From NCBI GenBank assembly GCA_037975125.1, contig CM075860.1:38539391-38603390 (forward strand): 64,000 nucleotides of DNA, written 5' to 3'. Shown piece after piece: positions 1 through 10,200 of this stretch (its first letter is position 1; each line of letters begins with the position of its first letter). Below the pieces are notes generated by a model. The model did no database searches. It saw only the letters and a list, made by a program, of their open reading frames with translations, and was not told where the DNA came from. The position numbers were made by a program, and so were the translations under genes. Origin of the DNA: Latrodectus hesperus. Taxonomy: Eukaryota > Arthropoda > Arachnida > Araneae > Theridiidae.

Positions 1-745
1 TGGTGGAGCATTGTCGGCCATGAAGAGAAACTGTGGACCCATAGCACCTCTAAAAACACGCACATAAGGAAGGAGAATATCATTATAATAACGGGACCCG
101 GTGATTGAACATTCTTGGACGACATGAAGGTCAGTACGGGTACCAAGCATGATGCCTCCCCAAACGGGAACACCACCACTTCGAAACTGGTCCTGTTCGA
201 CGATGTTATTGGGATTATTCAGTGTTCCCCGCTCTTTCCAAATGTGTATGCGTCCAGAATCGGTAGTCAGACTATTTCCTCTCGTCCGTAAAGAGTACTC
301 GACCCCATTGCTGATCCGTTCAGTTCTGGTGTTCCCGGCACCACACAAAGCGCCTTTTCCGGTGGGCAGACGTTAATGGTACTCAACGTACAGGTAGTCG
401 TATGAATAGGCCACTATTGTGCAGCCTCCTGGCGACTGTAAATCGTGATATCGGTCGTCCAGTCATTTGTTGGAGGTGTCTCGCGATTTCTCCAGTCGTT
501 TGCCGCTTGTTCCTTATTGCCTGTAGGATCATATACCGGTCATCGACTGCCGTGGTTACTCGTGGACGACCACTGCTGAATCTTCAGACAGCTGTTCCTG
601 TAGTTTGAAATGCTCTCCAGATTGCTGTGAGCCATTCCAAACTCCGCAGCCATACTTGTCACACTTCGACCTTCCTTAATCTTCCCAAAGATTCGACCTC
701 GAGTAAGGTCATCTAGATGTCGTTTACGAGGTTGCCTGTTCATTA
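1..745 (-). pseudogene. Tc1-like transposase pseudogene, cut by the left window edge
   Basis: Minus-strand relic of a Tc1/mariner-family DDE transposase, the enzyme that excises and inserts the transposon at TA sites. Translating down from about 741 gives an N-terminal helix-turn-helix region (MNRQPRKRHLDDLTRGRI), then the second DNA-binding helix region with SGRPRVTT and DDRYMILQA between about 560 and 500, then TGRPISRFTVARRLH near 460-415. The first catalytic aspartate lies in LFTDE near 290. After a frame change between about 290 and 180 the order continues with IMLGTRTDLHVVQ (about 155-115) and the second catalytic Asp in the motif DNAPP at about 2-16. The third catalytic residue lies off the window. 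At least five in-frame stops and one frame change mean it cannot be active. Family placement comes from motif order and spacing; the exact lineage is not determined. Confidence 0.88.
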
Positions 746-838
746 TTTCACACTGATTAAGCAGCTCTACGTCGTTTAAACTGATATACGCCGTGCAATA
801 ACTTTCACAGAAACGCTGAGCGTACACCGCCAGCCTGC

Positions 839-844
839 TTTATA
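839..844 (-). promoter_or_regulatory. TATA-like box upstream of the Tc1-like transposase relic
   Basis: On the minus strand the bases read TATAAA, about 95 bases upstream of the first plausible methionine of the transposase relic at about 741. The position suits a core promoter of the transposon. It is an inference from one short motif in AT-rich DNA, although the local surroundings (about 800-850) are GC-richer than average. Confidence 0.3.
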
Positions 845-849
845 CCCCT

Positions 850-1340
850 CCGACATTCCCCCTTTATGTCATGTTGTGTAATTTGAGTATGCCCTTGCGT
901 ACCTGACCGTAGTCGATCTTCTGATTGGTCTTTCGATTTGTTCCGCTGTTATGCTAATTTTTCCATTTCGTTTTTAATTTTGTACACCAATGTATTTGCA
1001 TACTTCCATCTACCTCTGCAGCGATTTGCATCCTCTTCAATTCTGATTGGCTTCCGGAAATTAGCATTTTCCTCTCCCTGCTTAACTTTTGGAAGTGAGT
1101 GTGTATATATATAATGCCAGCCCTTTGGAAGTCAGGCAATTGTTTGAAAAATACCAAGTATATTTTAAAGTATTGTTCTTCAAAGAACGCTAAATCAAAA
1201 AAGTGTTCCAGTTATATTTATATATACCAAAATGTGCATACAAATACTAATTCTTTTAAACGCTGCCTTCTGCCAAATTTAATGAGTATTTCTTAAGTCC
1301 TTAAAAGTTGTTAGCATCGAAAATTTTACGTAGTTCCAAT
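850..1340. other. No gene seen; possible 5' flank of the Tc1-like element
   Basis: Moderately AT-rich sequence. Its left part (850-1080) is less AT-rich and may still belong to the Tc1-like element, but I could not find a terminal inverted repeat. Short open frames on both strands have no recognisable content. Confidence 0.5.
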
Positions 1341-1353
1341 AGTAGTTTGGGCT

Positions 1354-1403
1354 ACGAAGTTTGGCTTGCAACTACGAAGTAGGTTGCAAGCCAAACTTCG
1401 TAT
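1354..1403. repeat. Perfect 20-bp inverted repeat with 10-base loop
   Basis: The left arm 1354-1373 (TACGAAGTTTGGCTTGCAAC) is the exact reverse complement of 1384-1403. The loop is 1374-1383 and itself starts with TACGAAG, the first seven bases of the left arm. Such perfect short hairpins can arise by template switching during replication, or be the remains of a small inverted-repeat transposon. No target-site duplication was seen around it. Confidence 0.9.
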
Positions 1404-1569
1404 ATATGTATATTATTTCACTTGAAAGGAATTAAGAAATCAATTCATCAATTCAATATTATTAAAATATAATTTTTAATATTTTTTTACTAATAGACAA
1501 ATAAAAAATGTATGTATTTCATAAATTCATAGAGAGTAATGAATTTATTCTGAAGAGAGATTCGGAGCT

Positions 1570-1690
1570 GAATGTCTTGAGATTTGGCAAACAGTTCAGC
1601 TGTCTATGGGTTCGATTTTCCCGTTGTGCTTGGAAGTTTGTAGTGGTTCAGAAATCCCTTTAGTATGTCCCAGTTTATAATTAAATCTAC
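1570..1690 (+). mobile_element. Degraded fragment of tRNA-headed SINE (family A)
   Basis: The stretch from a B-box-like GGTTCGATTTT (about 1619) through GTTTGTAGTGGTTCAGAAATCC (about 1636-1657) follows, in order and spacing, the well-bounded copy at 40014-40201. That copy reads GGTTCGAATCC, then the same GTTTGTAGTGGTTC core. The 5' head is poorly preserved and the copy fades after about 1690, before the CAAAC-rich tail. SINEs are non-autonomous and are mobilised by LINE reverse transcriptases. Confidence 0.7.
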
Positions 1691-2465
1691 TAGCTCAAAA
1701 ATGATTATAGAATAGTAAACAAAACAATTGGTTCATTTCAAATATATTTTGTTCAATGAGTTTTGTATTGACATTTAGATTTTGATTCATTTTGAGATAT
1801 TAATAATTAAATATAAAGTATATTCATATATATAACCTTGATAATAAAATAACTGTTCTAATTTTAATTAGAGAATTACTCATTTCTTTCATTTTAAATA
1901 CAAAAAGAATAAAATATACGAGTTTAAGGAACTATAAGAATTTGGATTTATTTGTTATAAAAATTTATTTTATTACTTAAAGTCCCCCTCTAAGAAATGT
2001 TTTTACATTTGAAATATTCGCCCATTGTGGAAATACACATCTGGTTCCTGACTTAGAAAAAACACATTATCAACTCTTAAAATGTATTAATATATATAAA
2101 TAATATAACTAGAAAATATATTGCAGTTAACTATATTCTATTTTTGAATAGAATGAACAACATAAAAATAAAAATAAACCATGCACAAGAAAAATATTTT
2201 TTACAAAAATTGGAGTTTGTCATTTATTTTATGTATGTTCAAGAAGTAAATTTTTTATATACATATTTACCTTTAAAAGAAGTTGATACTTTCAAGACGC
2301 GACTCTTAAAAATTAAATGATGAATTTAATTCTGAGCTTCTCTTAAACTCTAAAAGTTAACTATAACTTTAATACCGCAAAAGTATCCAATGTTAAGAAA
2401 CTTTCCCCAGAACTTACTAGTAGCCTAAACTTAGTTATTTTTTTTTCTGTTTACTTCGAAAATAG
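1691..2465. other. AT-rich stretch, no gene seen
   Basis: AT-rich sequence with short A and T runs, stops in all frames and no RNA-gene-like structure. Confidence 0.6.
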
Positions 2466-2469
2466 TTTT

Positions 2470-2990
2470 TCCAAGGATGCAGCAGCCGCCGATATCAATC
2501 CATGATGCATATTCATGAGCTGTAAATTATGCGATCATTTGCATTTGAGAGCAGAATGAAATCCAGAGTTTTGACCCGGGACTTCCATATCCGATGACGA
2601 AAATAAGAAAAATATTTTTCAGAGTAGTCCGCAAGCGCGATCGATGCCGGCGGGAGGGGAGTCGCAGCCTAAACAATCTGCAGCAGAAGCACATAATCCC
2701 AATACTCCAACGAAACATTAAACGCCAACCAATTATGTGTGCAAAGTTCTGCACATACCTGGATGCAGCTCAATTCGTTCGTATCACATTCCAATCGAAA
2801 TGCTGGAATTCCAGGCCGAACATTCCCCGAAAGTTTCCGACTCTCTGCCGTGTTCCAAAGTTATTCCTTTTTCTAATGAAACTCAGTATTGGAATACAGT
2901 TCCAGATTCGGAAACTTCACCGATAACTAAGTCCGCGGCGCTTGATGCGAAATCGATCAACCTTGAAATATAGCGAGGGGGGGGAATCGT
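2470..2990. promoter_or_regulatory. GC-richer, motif-dense block; candidate regulatory element
   Basis: This block differs sharply from its AT-rich flanks and carries CpGs around 2630-2660 and 2930-2955. It contains a perfect octamer ATTTGCAT at 2537-2544 (the POU-factor site) and nearby ATGCATATTCAT (about 2503-2514), itself made of POU/homeodomain half sites. Several frames are open on both strands, including a 78-codon plus-strand frame at 2737-2973. This is expected where stop codons are rare, and no frame has a recognisable domain or clear splice sites. An enhancer is the better reading, but an unrecognised exon is not excluded. Confidence 0.4.
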
Positions 2991-2994
2991 CAAA

Positions 2995-3424
2995 GGATTA
3001 GACTTAGCAATTAGTAAAGATTCTTATCTATATTGAAATGCCTATTAGATAAGTATTTCAAAAGTCAACTGTATTGCTTAATGGATTCAAATTTATTAAA
3101 TCATGAGTAAGATGGGTTTTTTTTAAATTTAGTGCATATATGCTACTACTATAAATAATTAAAAATAATAGAATTAGTATATAAAGAGAATAAAAATAAT
3201 CTAAAAATTGAACATGCCTTTTTATTTACTAAAAAAAATTATACTATTTTCATCAAATAAATATCCAATTATTAACGTTTATAATACCATAGAAAATTTT
3301 GTATGCTATAAATTATTTAATATACTTTGAGATGACTAACATTTATTAAATCAAAATATTTAGATTGGTGAATCAATGTCTGTTAGATTTGCCCACGGTC
3401 ATTTGTTATAAATTTCCTATTTCA
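2995..3424. other. AT-rich stretch, no gene seen
   Basis: AT-rich sequence with no open frame of note, no repeat boundary and no RNA-gene-like structure. Confidence 0.6.
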
Positions 3425-3600
3425 TTCAGGTCATTTGTCTATTTCAGCCGACTGAAAAGCCGTTAAACACTGCTAATCAACTCGTTATTTTGAACCTCAG
3501 TAAAGTGACGAGGTCGATACCTGAGTTGGCACCTCTCTTTCTCAATAATTTGCAGACATTGGACCACGACTGAGCCGCTATTAAAATAAGTGAAAATGAC
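3425..3600 (-). mobile_element. Possible SINE 3' body fragment
   Basis: Read on the minus strand, this segment has GTGCCAACTCAGGTATCG (about 3532-3515) followed by a CTCGTCACTTTACTGAGGTTC-like stretch and TTCAAAATAACGAG. That order resembles the body of tRNA-headed SINEs that I recall from spider genomes. No tRNA-like head and no target duplication were found, so it is at best a truncated copy. The call rests on memory of the family, not on a second copy in this window. Confidence 0.35.
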
Positions 3601-3619
3601 GAGTCTTCGATTGGGTCAG

Positions 3620-4080
3620 GTAAAGAGCTCACTTCTCAGTCACAAGAACGGTGCCTTTCTCAAATAGGCTAGTACCACCAGGTTATTTGTTCTGTTTATT
3701 ATGTGACTTAATGAACAGTTGTTACAAACGAAACAGAAATTTATAAATACAGCTAAATGCGAGAGTTTAATTAAAAAGGATATTGTACCCGATGAATTTT
3801 TCCATGACACAGTTGTCTTTGCTTGGTTAGGATGCGGAACAAATCTTATGACATCGATTTTTTTCACTAGGTTACAATGTCTTTTCCTCAATGGCCTACA
3901 GTCGATTTTAACTGGTATACAATGATTTATAAGGACATTTTGCGATGTAAATATTGCGTGTTTGATTCTGTGCCATCCAAAGATTGTCATACAAAGCATA
4001 TAATTTTTAATATGATATCGATTAATGTCTCAGCTTTGATGGGAATAGTAAATTTTGAGAGGAAAATACTAGATTAAATG
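3620..4080. other. Unclassified block with overlapping open frames on both strands
   Basis: A 119-codon minus-strand frame (3999-3640) overlaps two shorter plus-strand frames (3719-3925 and 3877-4077). None has a recognisable domain, and composition is only slightly less AT-rich than the flanks. It may be an old transposon or gene relic, or chance. I do not assign a function. Confidence 0.25.
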
Positions 4081-4527
4081 TTGACCTTGTCACTTGAGAC
4101 ATTTGTATTTAAAATAATGAATCATATTTCATCTGAACTTTAAATGTATCTCATAAGATCGCGAATAACCTATTCATTACTTTAGTATATCATATAAATG
4201 GTTATATACTATCTTAAGATTAAACAAATCGGCCTCTGTTATCTGATAGGGAAAGTCACCATTCTCGAGTCCAGAACGTAGTGGTTTCCATGATTGACTC
4301 AGCCAAAGACCGTCGTGCTGATAGATCCTATGCACATTAAGAGTTCCTTCGAACCAAATGTTCTTGGTACTGTGTAGTGTAGAGAGTGCCAGCTGAAATT
4401 TCAATCTAGTCACTTGATATTTGTTAAAAAATATTCGACGGTTGATTATAGTTAGCGAATTCAGTCGACAGAAAGAGACAACTGAAATATCTCACAATAA
4501 CCAAGACAATTCTTTTCTTCTGAAAGT
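4081..4527. other. Mostly AT-rich; GC-richer patch at about 4230-4420
   Basis: The patch at about 4230-4420 has a 78-codon minus-strand frame (4413-4177) without a recognisable domain. On the minus strand it also contains GGTTCGAAGGAAC, only vaguely like a pol III B box. No repeat boundaries are visible. Confidence 0.35.
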
Positions 4528-4538
4528 ATTATACAAAA

Positions 4539-4824
4539 GTCTTATAATGAATAATTGGTAGGACAGCGCTCTTCAGAGTGAAAGGCCCCTGGTTCGATCC
4601 CAGCTACAGCTGAACAATGGAAGATACGTGTCGTATTTTGTCTTCTGCATGTACATCTGTTGTCGGGATGGATGTTTGGGAGTTTTCTAAGCGTCCTCCC
4701 TTGCGATATGTGAATATAGGCAACCCTCTATGAAAAGTCTTCCCGAGAGACAGCTGTGCGTTGGAAGATAAAATGCCTTGCAAAAACATTAGGACGTTAC
4801 GCAGTCCCTAAAGTGATGCAAAAG
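4539..4824 (+). mobile_element. tRNA-headed SINE (family B) with 11-bp target-site duplication
   Basis: The head has an A-box-like TAGGACAGCGC (about 4559-4569) and a good B box GGTTCGATCCC (about 4591-4601), the two internal promoter parts of RNA polymerase III. A body of about 220 bases unrelated to tRNA follows. The element is flanked by the direct repeat ATTATACAAAA at 4528-4538 and 4825-4835, the mark of reverse-transcribed insertion. A more diverged copy with the same body lies at about 14750-14990. The exact ends are set by the duplications and may be off by a few bases. Confidence 0.85.
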
Positions 4825-4835
4825 AATTATACAAA

Positions 4836-5659
4836 AAATATGTTTTACAGTATGTTTTTATTTAAATTGTTCTACAAAAGGACTGCGATAGTTTGGTAAA
4901 GAAAGGAGTCCACATTGAGTCAGAATATTGCAAATACATTTTTCTGACCAAGGCCATTATAATGAAAGGGATTATGTATACACTAAAAATTCAAAAAGCT
5001 TACTTCCTTGGATTGTTTCGAAAGGAAGAGACAGTCAGCGGAAATAAGTAAGCTCAAATATATAATCAATTAAACTACTATAATGTTCAACTTTTGATGA
5101 ATGCGTGACAGATTTTAAATACCTTTATTTTATATATGCATACTATAAATAAACTCTACGAATTAATTTCGTTCGCAAAATATATGAAAACTAGTTCAGA
5201 AAAGTAAATAATCATGCATCATCGGAAATAAACTTGGGAGCGAGAAAAAAAGCTTGTTGAAATGCGAAAAGGTTTTAACGAGGTTCAATAGGGATGAAAC
5301 CAATTGTAAAATGAATCACCCATTGCCACAAACTCACTAGAGTTTCACAATGTCACCATTGACGGTAAAACTGAGCGACAGAAAATTGTATCATAGCTAT
5401 GGAATGTATGAATAAATCATATCATGACACTACCATTCTTATGTATGCATCATTCCAACAATTGCCGGAATTTAGGTTTAACTCAAAACCCTGCATCTGA
5501 CAAGAAGTTAAGCTTTGAATTTTAACTCAGTAAAAGTATTTCATAAGGAATTTCTAAAGGATTTCTGTATTTGAGACATTTTCTATTTTTAAATAAAATA
5601 ACTAATGATAAATTTAATTTTCTAGATTTAAATTTTTATCCACTTTTTTAATTATTTTG

Positions 5660-5661
<2 letters not shown>
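4836..5661. other. AT-rich stretch, no gene seen
   Basis: No coding potential or RNA gene is visible; only short open frames and A/T runs. Confidence 0.6.

Positions 5662-5711
<50 letters not shown>
5662..5711. repeat. (AT)25 microsatellite
   Basis: An uninterrupted alternation of A and T for 50 bases. It lies about 60 bases before the family C SINE. Confidence 0.98.
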
Positions 5712-5714
<3 letters not shown>

Positions 5715-5771
5715 GGAAAAGAAATTTTAGTCAATTTATTAACTTATTTAATAAAATTAATTATTTTTATT

Positions 5772-6041
5772 ACCACCTAACTTGTTTAGTGGTCAGCGTG
5801 CCTGACTGCGGATAGGGAGGTCCTGGGTTCGGATCGGGCATGGATGTACTTTCGTTCTCTATCTATCCTGTCTTTATCCTTTCCTTGTATGAACGAGCTG
5901 TGAATGGTTGCCTACCCTCTTAACGGATACCTATGGCATGTGTGTACTGAGGTAGTCGGAATCTACACCAAAATATGGTTCAGTTGGAAAAGTGGAGCAG
6001 CGTAACCCCTTAATGCTAGTTGTCACACGGCAACAACAATC
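5772..6041 (+). mobile_element. tRNA-headed SINE (family C)
   Basis: The tRNA-like head includes an A-box-like TAGTGGTCAGCGTG (about 5787-5800) and a B-box-like GGGTTCGGATCGGG (5825-5838). The body is unlike the other SINEs here and ends in a CAACAACAA-type tail at about 6031-6040. The 9-base string ATTTTTATT occurs on both sides (5763-5771 and 6042-6050) and fits a target-site duplication. It is AT-only, so weaker evidence than for families A, B and D. No second copy was found in the window. Confidence 0.82.
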
Positions 6042-6050
6042 ATTTTTATT

Positions 6051-8770
6051 TATTAATTGAAATAAAAGCTTGCATGAAAATTAATAAAAATATACGATTT
6101 TTTAATGTGATTTGAAATTCAGAGATTATATTTTTATAAAATAATAACTCTTATGTTGTAAATTGAATAACCTGAAATAAATAACATGAATTTCATATAA
6201 TTTAAATTTTAAACGAATTTTATCTAAGCTTGTATCATAAAGATTTAGAGAAATAATTTATCTAAAATATAATTTTATATATAAAGCGTTCCTTATATTA
6301 TCAGAAAACAATGTAAAAACTAATTGCAAATGAATAACAAAAGCAGAGAGAGAAAATAATTCTCAGTATTCTTCATAAAAAAGCAAGTAAATTACCAGTC
6401 TTTTAAAATTTTCTTATCCCATTTGTGTTTTGATAGCAATGAAAATATTTCTATTTTCTCCTTTTATCTAATATTTTTGAAATGATAAATATTCACATTT
6501 GTCGATGAAATTTTCTGTTTAAGGGTTGCCATTTTCTATTGGAAAAATGTTTTGCGGTTTAATATAAGATCAAATAAATGAAAATTATTGTCAGATTTCT
6601 CTTGTTTTAATAATTTGTATAGCACTTATAAAACGTAGTTTTGGTGAAAAAATTATTATTATTATTTATTTATTTTTTTGAGAAAATTGATTAATCAATT
6701 ATTTAGTGTCTTTTTAAACAATGCAGTGCTTAGTAACGATTTTCTACTGATGAATAGAAAGTTAAAAAATTAAATTCCTATAGAAAAAATAACAAGCTAA
6801 TCAAATGACAGTTTTTTATTGTTCTTGAAAATTGCTTCGATTAAACCTAAATTAGTTAATTAGGCTTTATGTTTCTGCATAAAACCTTGTTTTAAAATGT
6901 ACATGACAGATTTCAACTTAGCTGTTGCGCAACCAAACAATTTATATAAAAACGAAATTTTATATCAATACATGATGGTCTGTGGAATCAATTTCTATAT
7001 TTTAATGATACCTGTAGAACTCCTGACATCAGATATGGCCCATTCATATTTTTAAGATGAATTATATTGCTTAAAATACTTCATAAAACGCTTATATTAA
7101 AAAAGTTATTAAATTATTAATCATATTACATGTAATATAAAGAGCATATGAAAGGATTTAGTCATTCTTCTTTGAAAAAACATCACAAAGGAGGAATGAC
7201 ATAAAGTTTAATTTAAAAAATAATTTCGACAAAAAATTGATGAAGCCTCATTTAATCTTATTATATTCCAGTAAATAAAAATACACGACTAAGTCTCTTC
7301 ATTTGCCGCCATTAATATGATTTCGTATTTAACAAAACTTGTGAATGGCTAGATCTTTGAAACAGAATGTTTATGCAACAAAAATATATGGATTCAAAAT
7401 ACCTAAATTCTACAGTGATTGTTGCCAATAAAAGTTCATAATATATTGCAGCTTTTTCTAAAACTTACAAATTACTATCCATCTTGTGTATAAGCTATCC
7501 CATATATAGCATTTCTTCATACTCTAAAAATGCAAAAAGGTTAAAGTATATGTTTGAGTAGACTACCTACCAGACACTTAACTGGTAGTAATTCATGTAT
7601 CATTGCTGAGTAATAAGCTTAAGAAGTAGCAATTTTTCAATTTCTTTTGACTAAATTAAGCCATTTTATACAAGTACCCGTCCATGAAGAACCAGTAGCA
7701 TATTTCTAGGAACGCAAGTCTATATATATATATATTTATCTGTTACAAAGCTTAATACAATGGGCAACATATGATTATTCCAGGAGGTTCAGTCCCATTC
7801 TCTGTTAGGAAGGTATTTCTGTCTGACAGGAAAATGCGACTATTTCTTCCCTTTGTAATATCTTATCTGTAATAACTCTTCACGATAAAATACTTTAAAA
7901 TGAAAGCCAAACCAATTGTTTATATAGTTATTGAAAACTTCAAAATTCTAAACATCTAAAAATTTCTTTCTATATGTCATTTAAAGAATTTTAGGTCAGA
8001 AAGAAAGAAAGCCATTTTTCCATTAAAGAAATATATTTATTTGATTATTTTGGCTATATAAACACACATATTCTTTTTTACTTATCAAGATAGGACCTGG
8101 GAAATAGTGTATATAGTTTCCCCTTTATAACTGCATATTTTAAAAGAGCTTTGTATTTTTTATGATTAAATCTGACAGAGAATCAAATCAAACTACATTT
8201 GAATCATTTCGTAGTGGACTGTAGCAACGAAAATATATATTAATTAAAAGTTAGATAAGTTTTTTGTGTTGGTACATAAAATAATTAATTACTCCATGAA
8301 AATGTGATAAAGTTTATAAATAAATATTCACTTTTAAATGTTGATGTTTGTTATTTTTTTAAAAGTAAAAAAGAAAAACATATAAATATAAATGTCATTT
8401 CATTTCTTATTGTTGAAGAAGGAAAACTATATAATTTTTTAATTCACATATTTGTGTTTCTTCAATCAGCGCACATGATAAAGTGTTTAAGTCCTCATAC
8501 ATATTGATAATTTTTTCTTAGATTATTTTCCTTTATCCAGTTTTAAAAAAATATATCATTATTTGAGATAGTGCATCTTTTATTAGAATTATATTAACTT
8601 ATTTTAAAATTTCTGACTTGAATCTTCTGAAATAATTATTTCTCACAAAACTGAAGATGCGTCATGTTTTAATTAAGAACCTTGCACAAGAACTACACAA
8701 TAGGTTTTAAATGATGTTCTGGAATGATTTTTAAAAACATTCTGCAACTTGTAAGCTCCTCCAAAAGTAA
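6051..8770. other. Long AT-rich stretch, no gene seen
   Basis: Dominated by A/T runs, with a short ATT repeat near 6650-6677 and a short TA run near 7722-7736. A 67-codon frame at 8304-8507 is lysine- and isoleucine-rich and typical of random AT-rich DNA. No RNA gene or repeat boundary was recognised. Confidence 0.6.
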
Positions 8771-8774
8771 AGTG

Positions 8775-8960
8775 TCACTCAACATCTCTAGATTTCGTTC
8801 TGGGTACGAAATTAGATTCATCTAAGAAACTTTGCATCACTAATCTTTGTACGTAGCGTTTACGAGTTCTCTGGGTAAAATTACACCAGATGTAGTACAT
8901 CCTGCTCAATATTATTGTTAATATCCATACAAACTGTTTTATTGGATGAAAAGCGTACAT
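8775..8960 (-). CDS. Possible C-terminal coding exon, function unknown
   Basis: A 61-codon minus-strand frame ending in TGA whose composition is clearly less AT-rich than its flanks. The product has a hydrophobic stretch (HPIKQFVWILTIILSRMYYI, about residues 5-24), then a basic segment with RTRKRY and a polar tail ending KSRDVE. It would suit the last membrane segment and cytoplasmic tail of a membrane protein. There is an in-frame stop shortly upstream of the ATG, and the sequence before it (TTTTTTAAGTAAAG) is only a poor splice acceptor. No clear polyadenylation signal follows. I do not recognise the family; it could be a relic of a gene or transposon. Confidence 0.25.
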   Translation of the reverse strand: MYAFHPIKQFVWILTIILSRMYYIWCNFTQRTRKRYVQRLVMQSFLDESNFVPRTKSRDVE

Positions 8961-9399
8961 CTTTACTTAAAAAACTGATCGAAATTCGAAAACTAGATTG
9001 ATTTAATAAAAACTTACATCCTTAAATTTATATTGCACGTAACATTGTGATGCGTGTTTTACAACAAAATAGTACACATTCATTCACAAATAAATTTCAT
9101 ACGCTTTTTACAAAATTCCTTTGAAACATGTACAAAAAAACTCAAAGAATATAATTAAATATTTACATCTTTAATTTCACAACTTCCTACTTTGTTAACC
9201 TAATTTTTTTAACAAATTGTTTAACATTACAAAGGTCACGAATTATTTGTACTGAAACTTAATATAAAAAAAAAGGTTTTTGTATTTCTAATATTATAAA
9301 TTAAATAAAATAAACTTATAAAATAAGAATTGTTTTAAAAAAATTGGTAGCTAGATATTTATGAATTGTTCTCAATAGGAAGAAATAATTTTCATCTTC
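8961..9399. other. AT-rich stretch, no gene seen
   Basis: No open frame, repeat boundary or RNA structure of note. Confidence 0.6.
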
Positions 9400-9400
9400 A

Positions 9401-9503
9401 ATTATGAATAGAGCATTCAGAAATAGAATTGCGAACAGAACGTTCATAAAATATTATGAATAGATTTGCATGACATTATGGATGGAGCCTTCATAAAATT
9501 TCG
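9401..9503. repeat. Imperfect tandem duplication, period about 52
   Basis: ATTATGAATAGA starts at 9401 and again at 9453, and TTCATAAAAT closes both copies (9443-9452 and 9490-9499). The middles have diverged. No coding content. Confidence 0.75.
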
Positions 9504-9639
9504 CATTCCATCATTTTTTTCTTTATTTCGCATTTATATCACACATTGTTCTTAAATTTTTTTAAATTAATCACAAAAATTTGGAAAATTTTTTCATTCA
9601 TTCGGTTACATAACTGTATCAAGGAATAGAGGAGAAATT

Positions 9640-10200
9640 GGAAGACTAAATACATAGGAATGAAGCAGCTCAGATTTTTGGTTCCGCCGTTTCCCATAAT
9701 TGAAATGAGGTGCACATGTAGTCCTGCAGCTCGTCCATTTTTCCTCTCTCGTTCGCGGCAGCGAGCGAAACCAGAGAGCGAAGAGGAACGGTAGCTTTGA
9801 AGCGTGGAAAAATATCGCCCGGCGTAAAAGCGTTTTCTCTTCATGCGGAAACCAAGATAGAAGGCCCATTATGAAACGGTACAAAGGACTGAGACAAATC
9901 GAGAGAAATAAATAATGGAAGATGAAGGCGGGGGAGGAGAGGATTTTATTCAATTCGGACACAAGCTGTGATTCAGCATGTTTGCCAAAACTCATTCTCA
10001 AGTTCATGAGACTTCATTTTCCCCGGGATCTTTTTCTCTCTTTTTTTACTTTTCTTGCTTGCCTGGATTATTTACGAAAAGAGCTTGTCACTCGGAGGAA
10101 TGTTTGGCATGAGGTTCCTCGTAGTAATGTTCTCAGAAGTTTCCGTACAGATTATTTTCTTCTTTTACGCGGAATACTAGAATATCGAAAGACTCATTAA
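9640..10200. promoter_or_regulatory. GC-richer purine/CpG block; candidate regulatory element
   Basis: A block with CpGs (about 9725-9850) and purine-rich strings (about 9920-9945) between AT-rich flanks. Open frames of up to 133 codons exist on the minus strand (10007-9606), with others of about 90-100 codons overlapping on both strands. None shows a domain, and overlapping open frames on both strands are what a stop-poor GC-richer segment gives by chance. It may be an enhancer, promoter or untranslated exon. Confidence 0.35.

Noticed and set aside
3640..3999. 119-codon minus-strand frame
   Set aside because: Composition barely differs from its flanks and no domain is visible. Left as an unclassified block.
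9606..10007. 133-codon minus-strand frame overlapping another of 101 codons and a plus-strand frame
   Set aside because: Three open frames overlap in a GC-richer block, the expected result of few stop codons. No family recognised.
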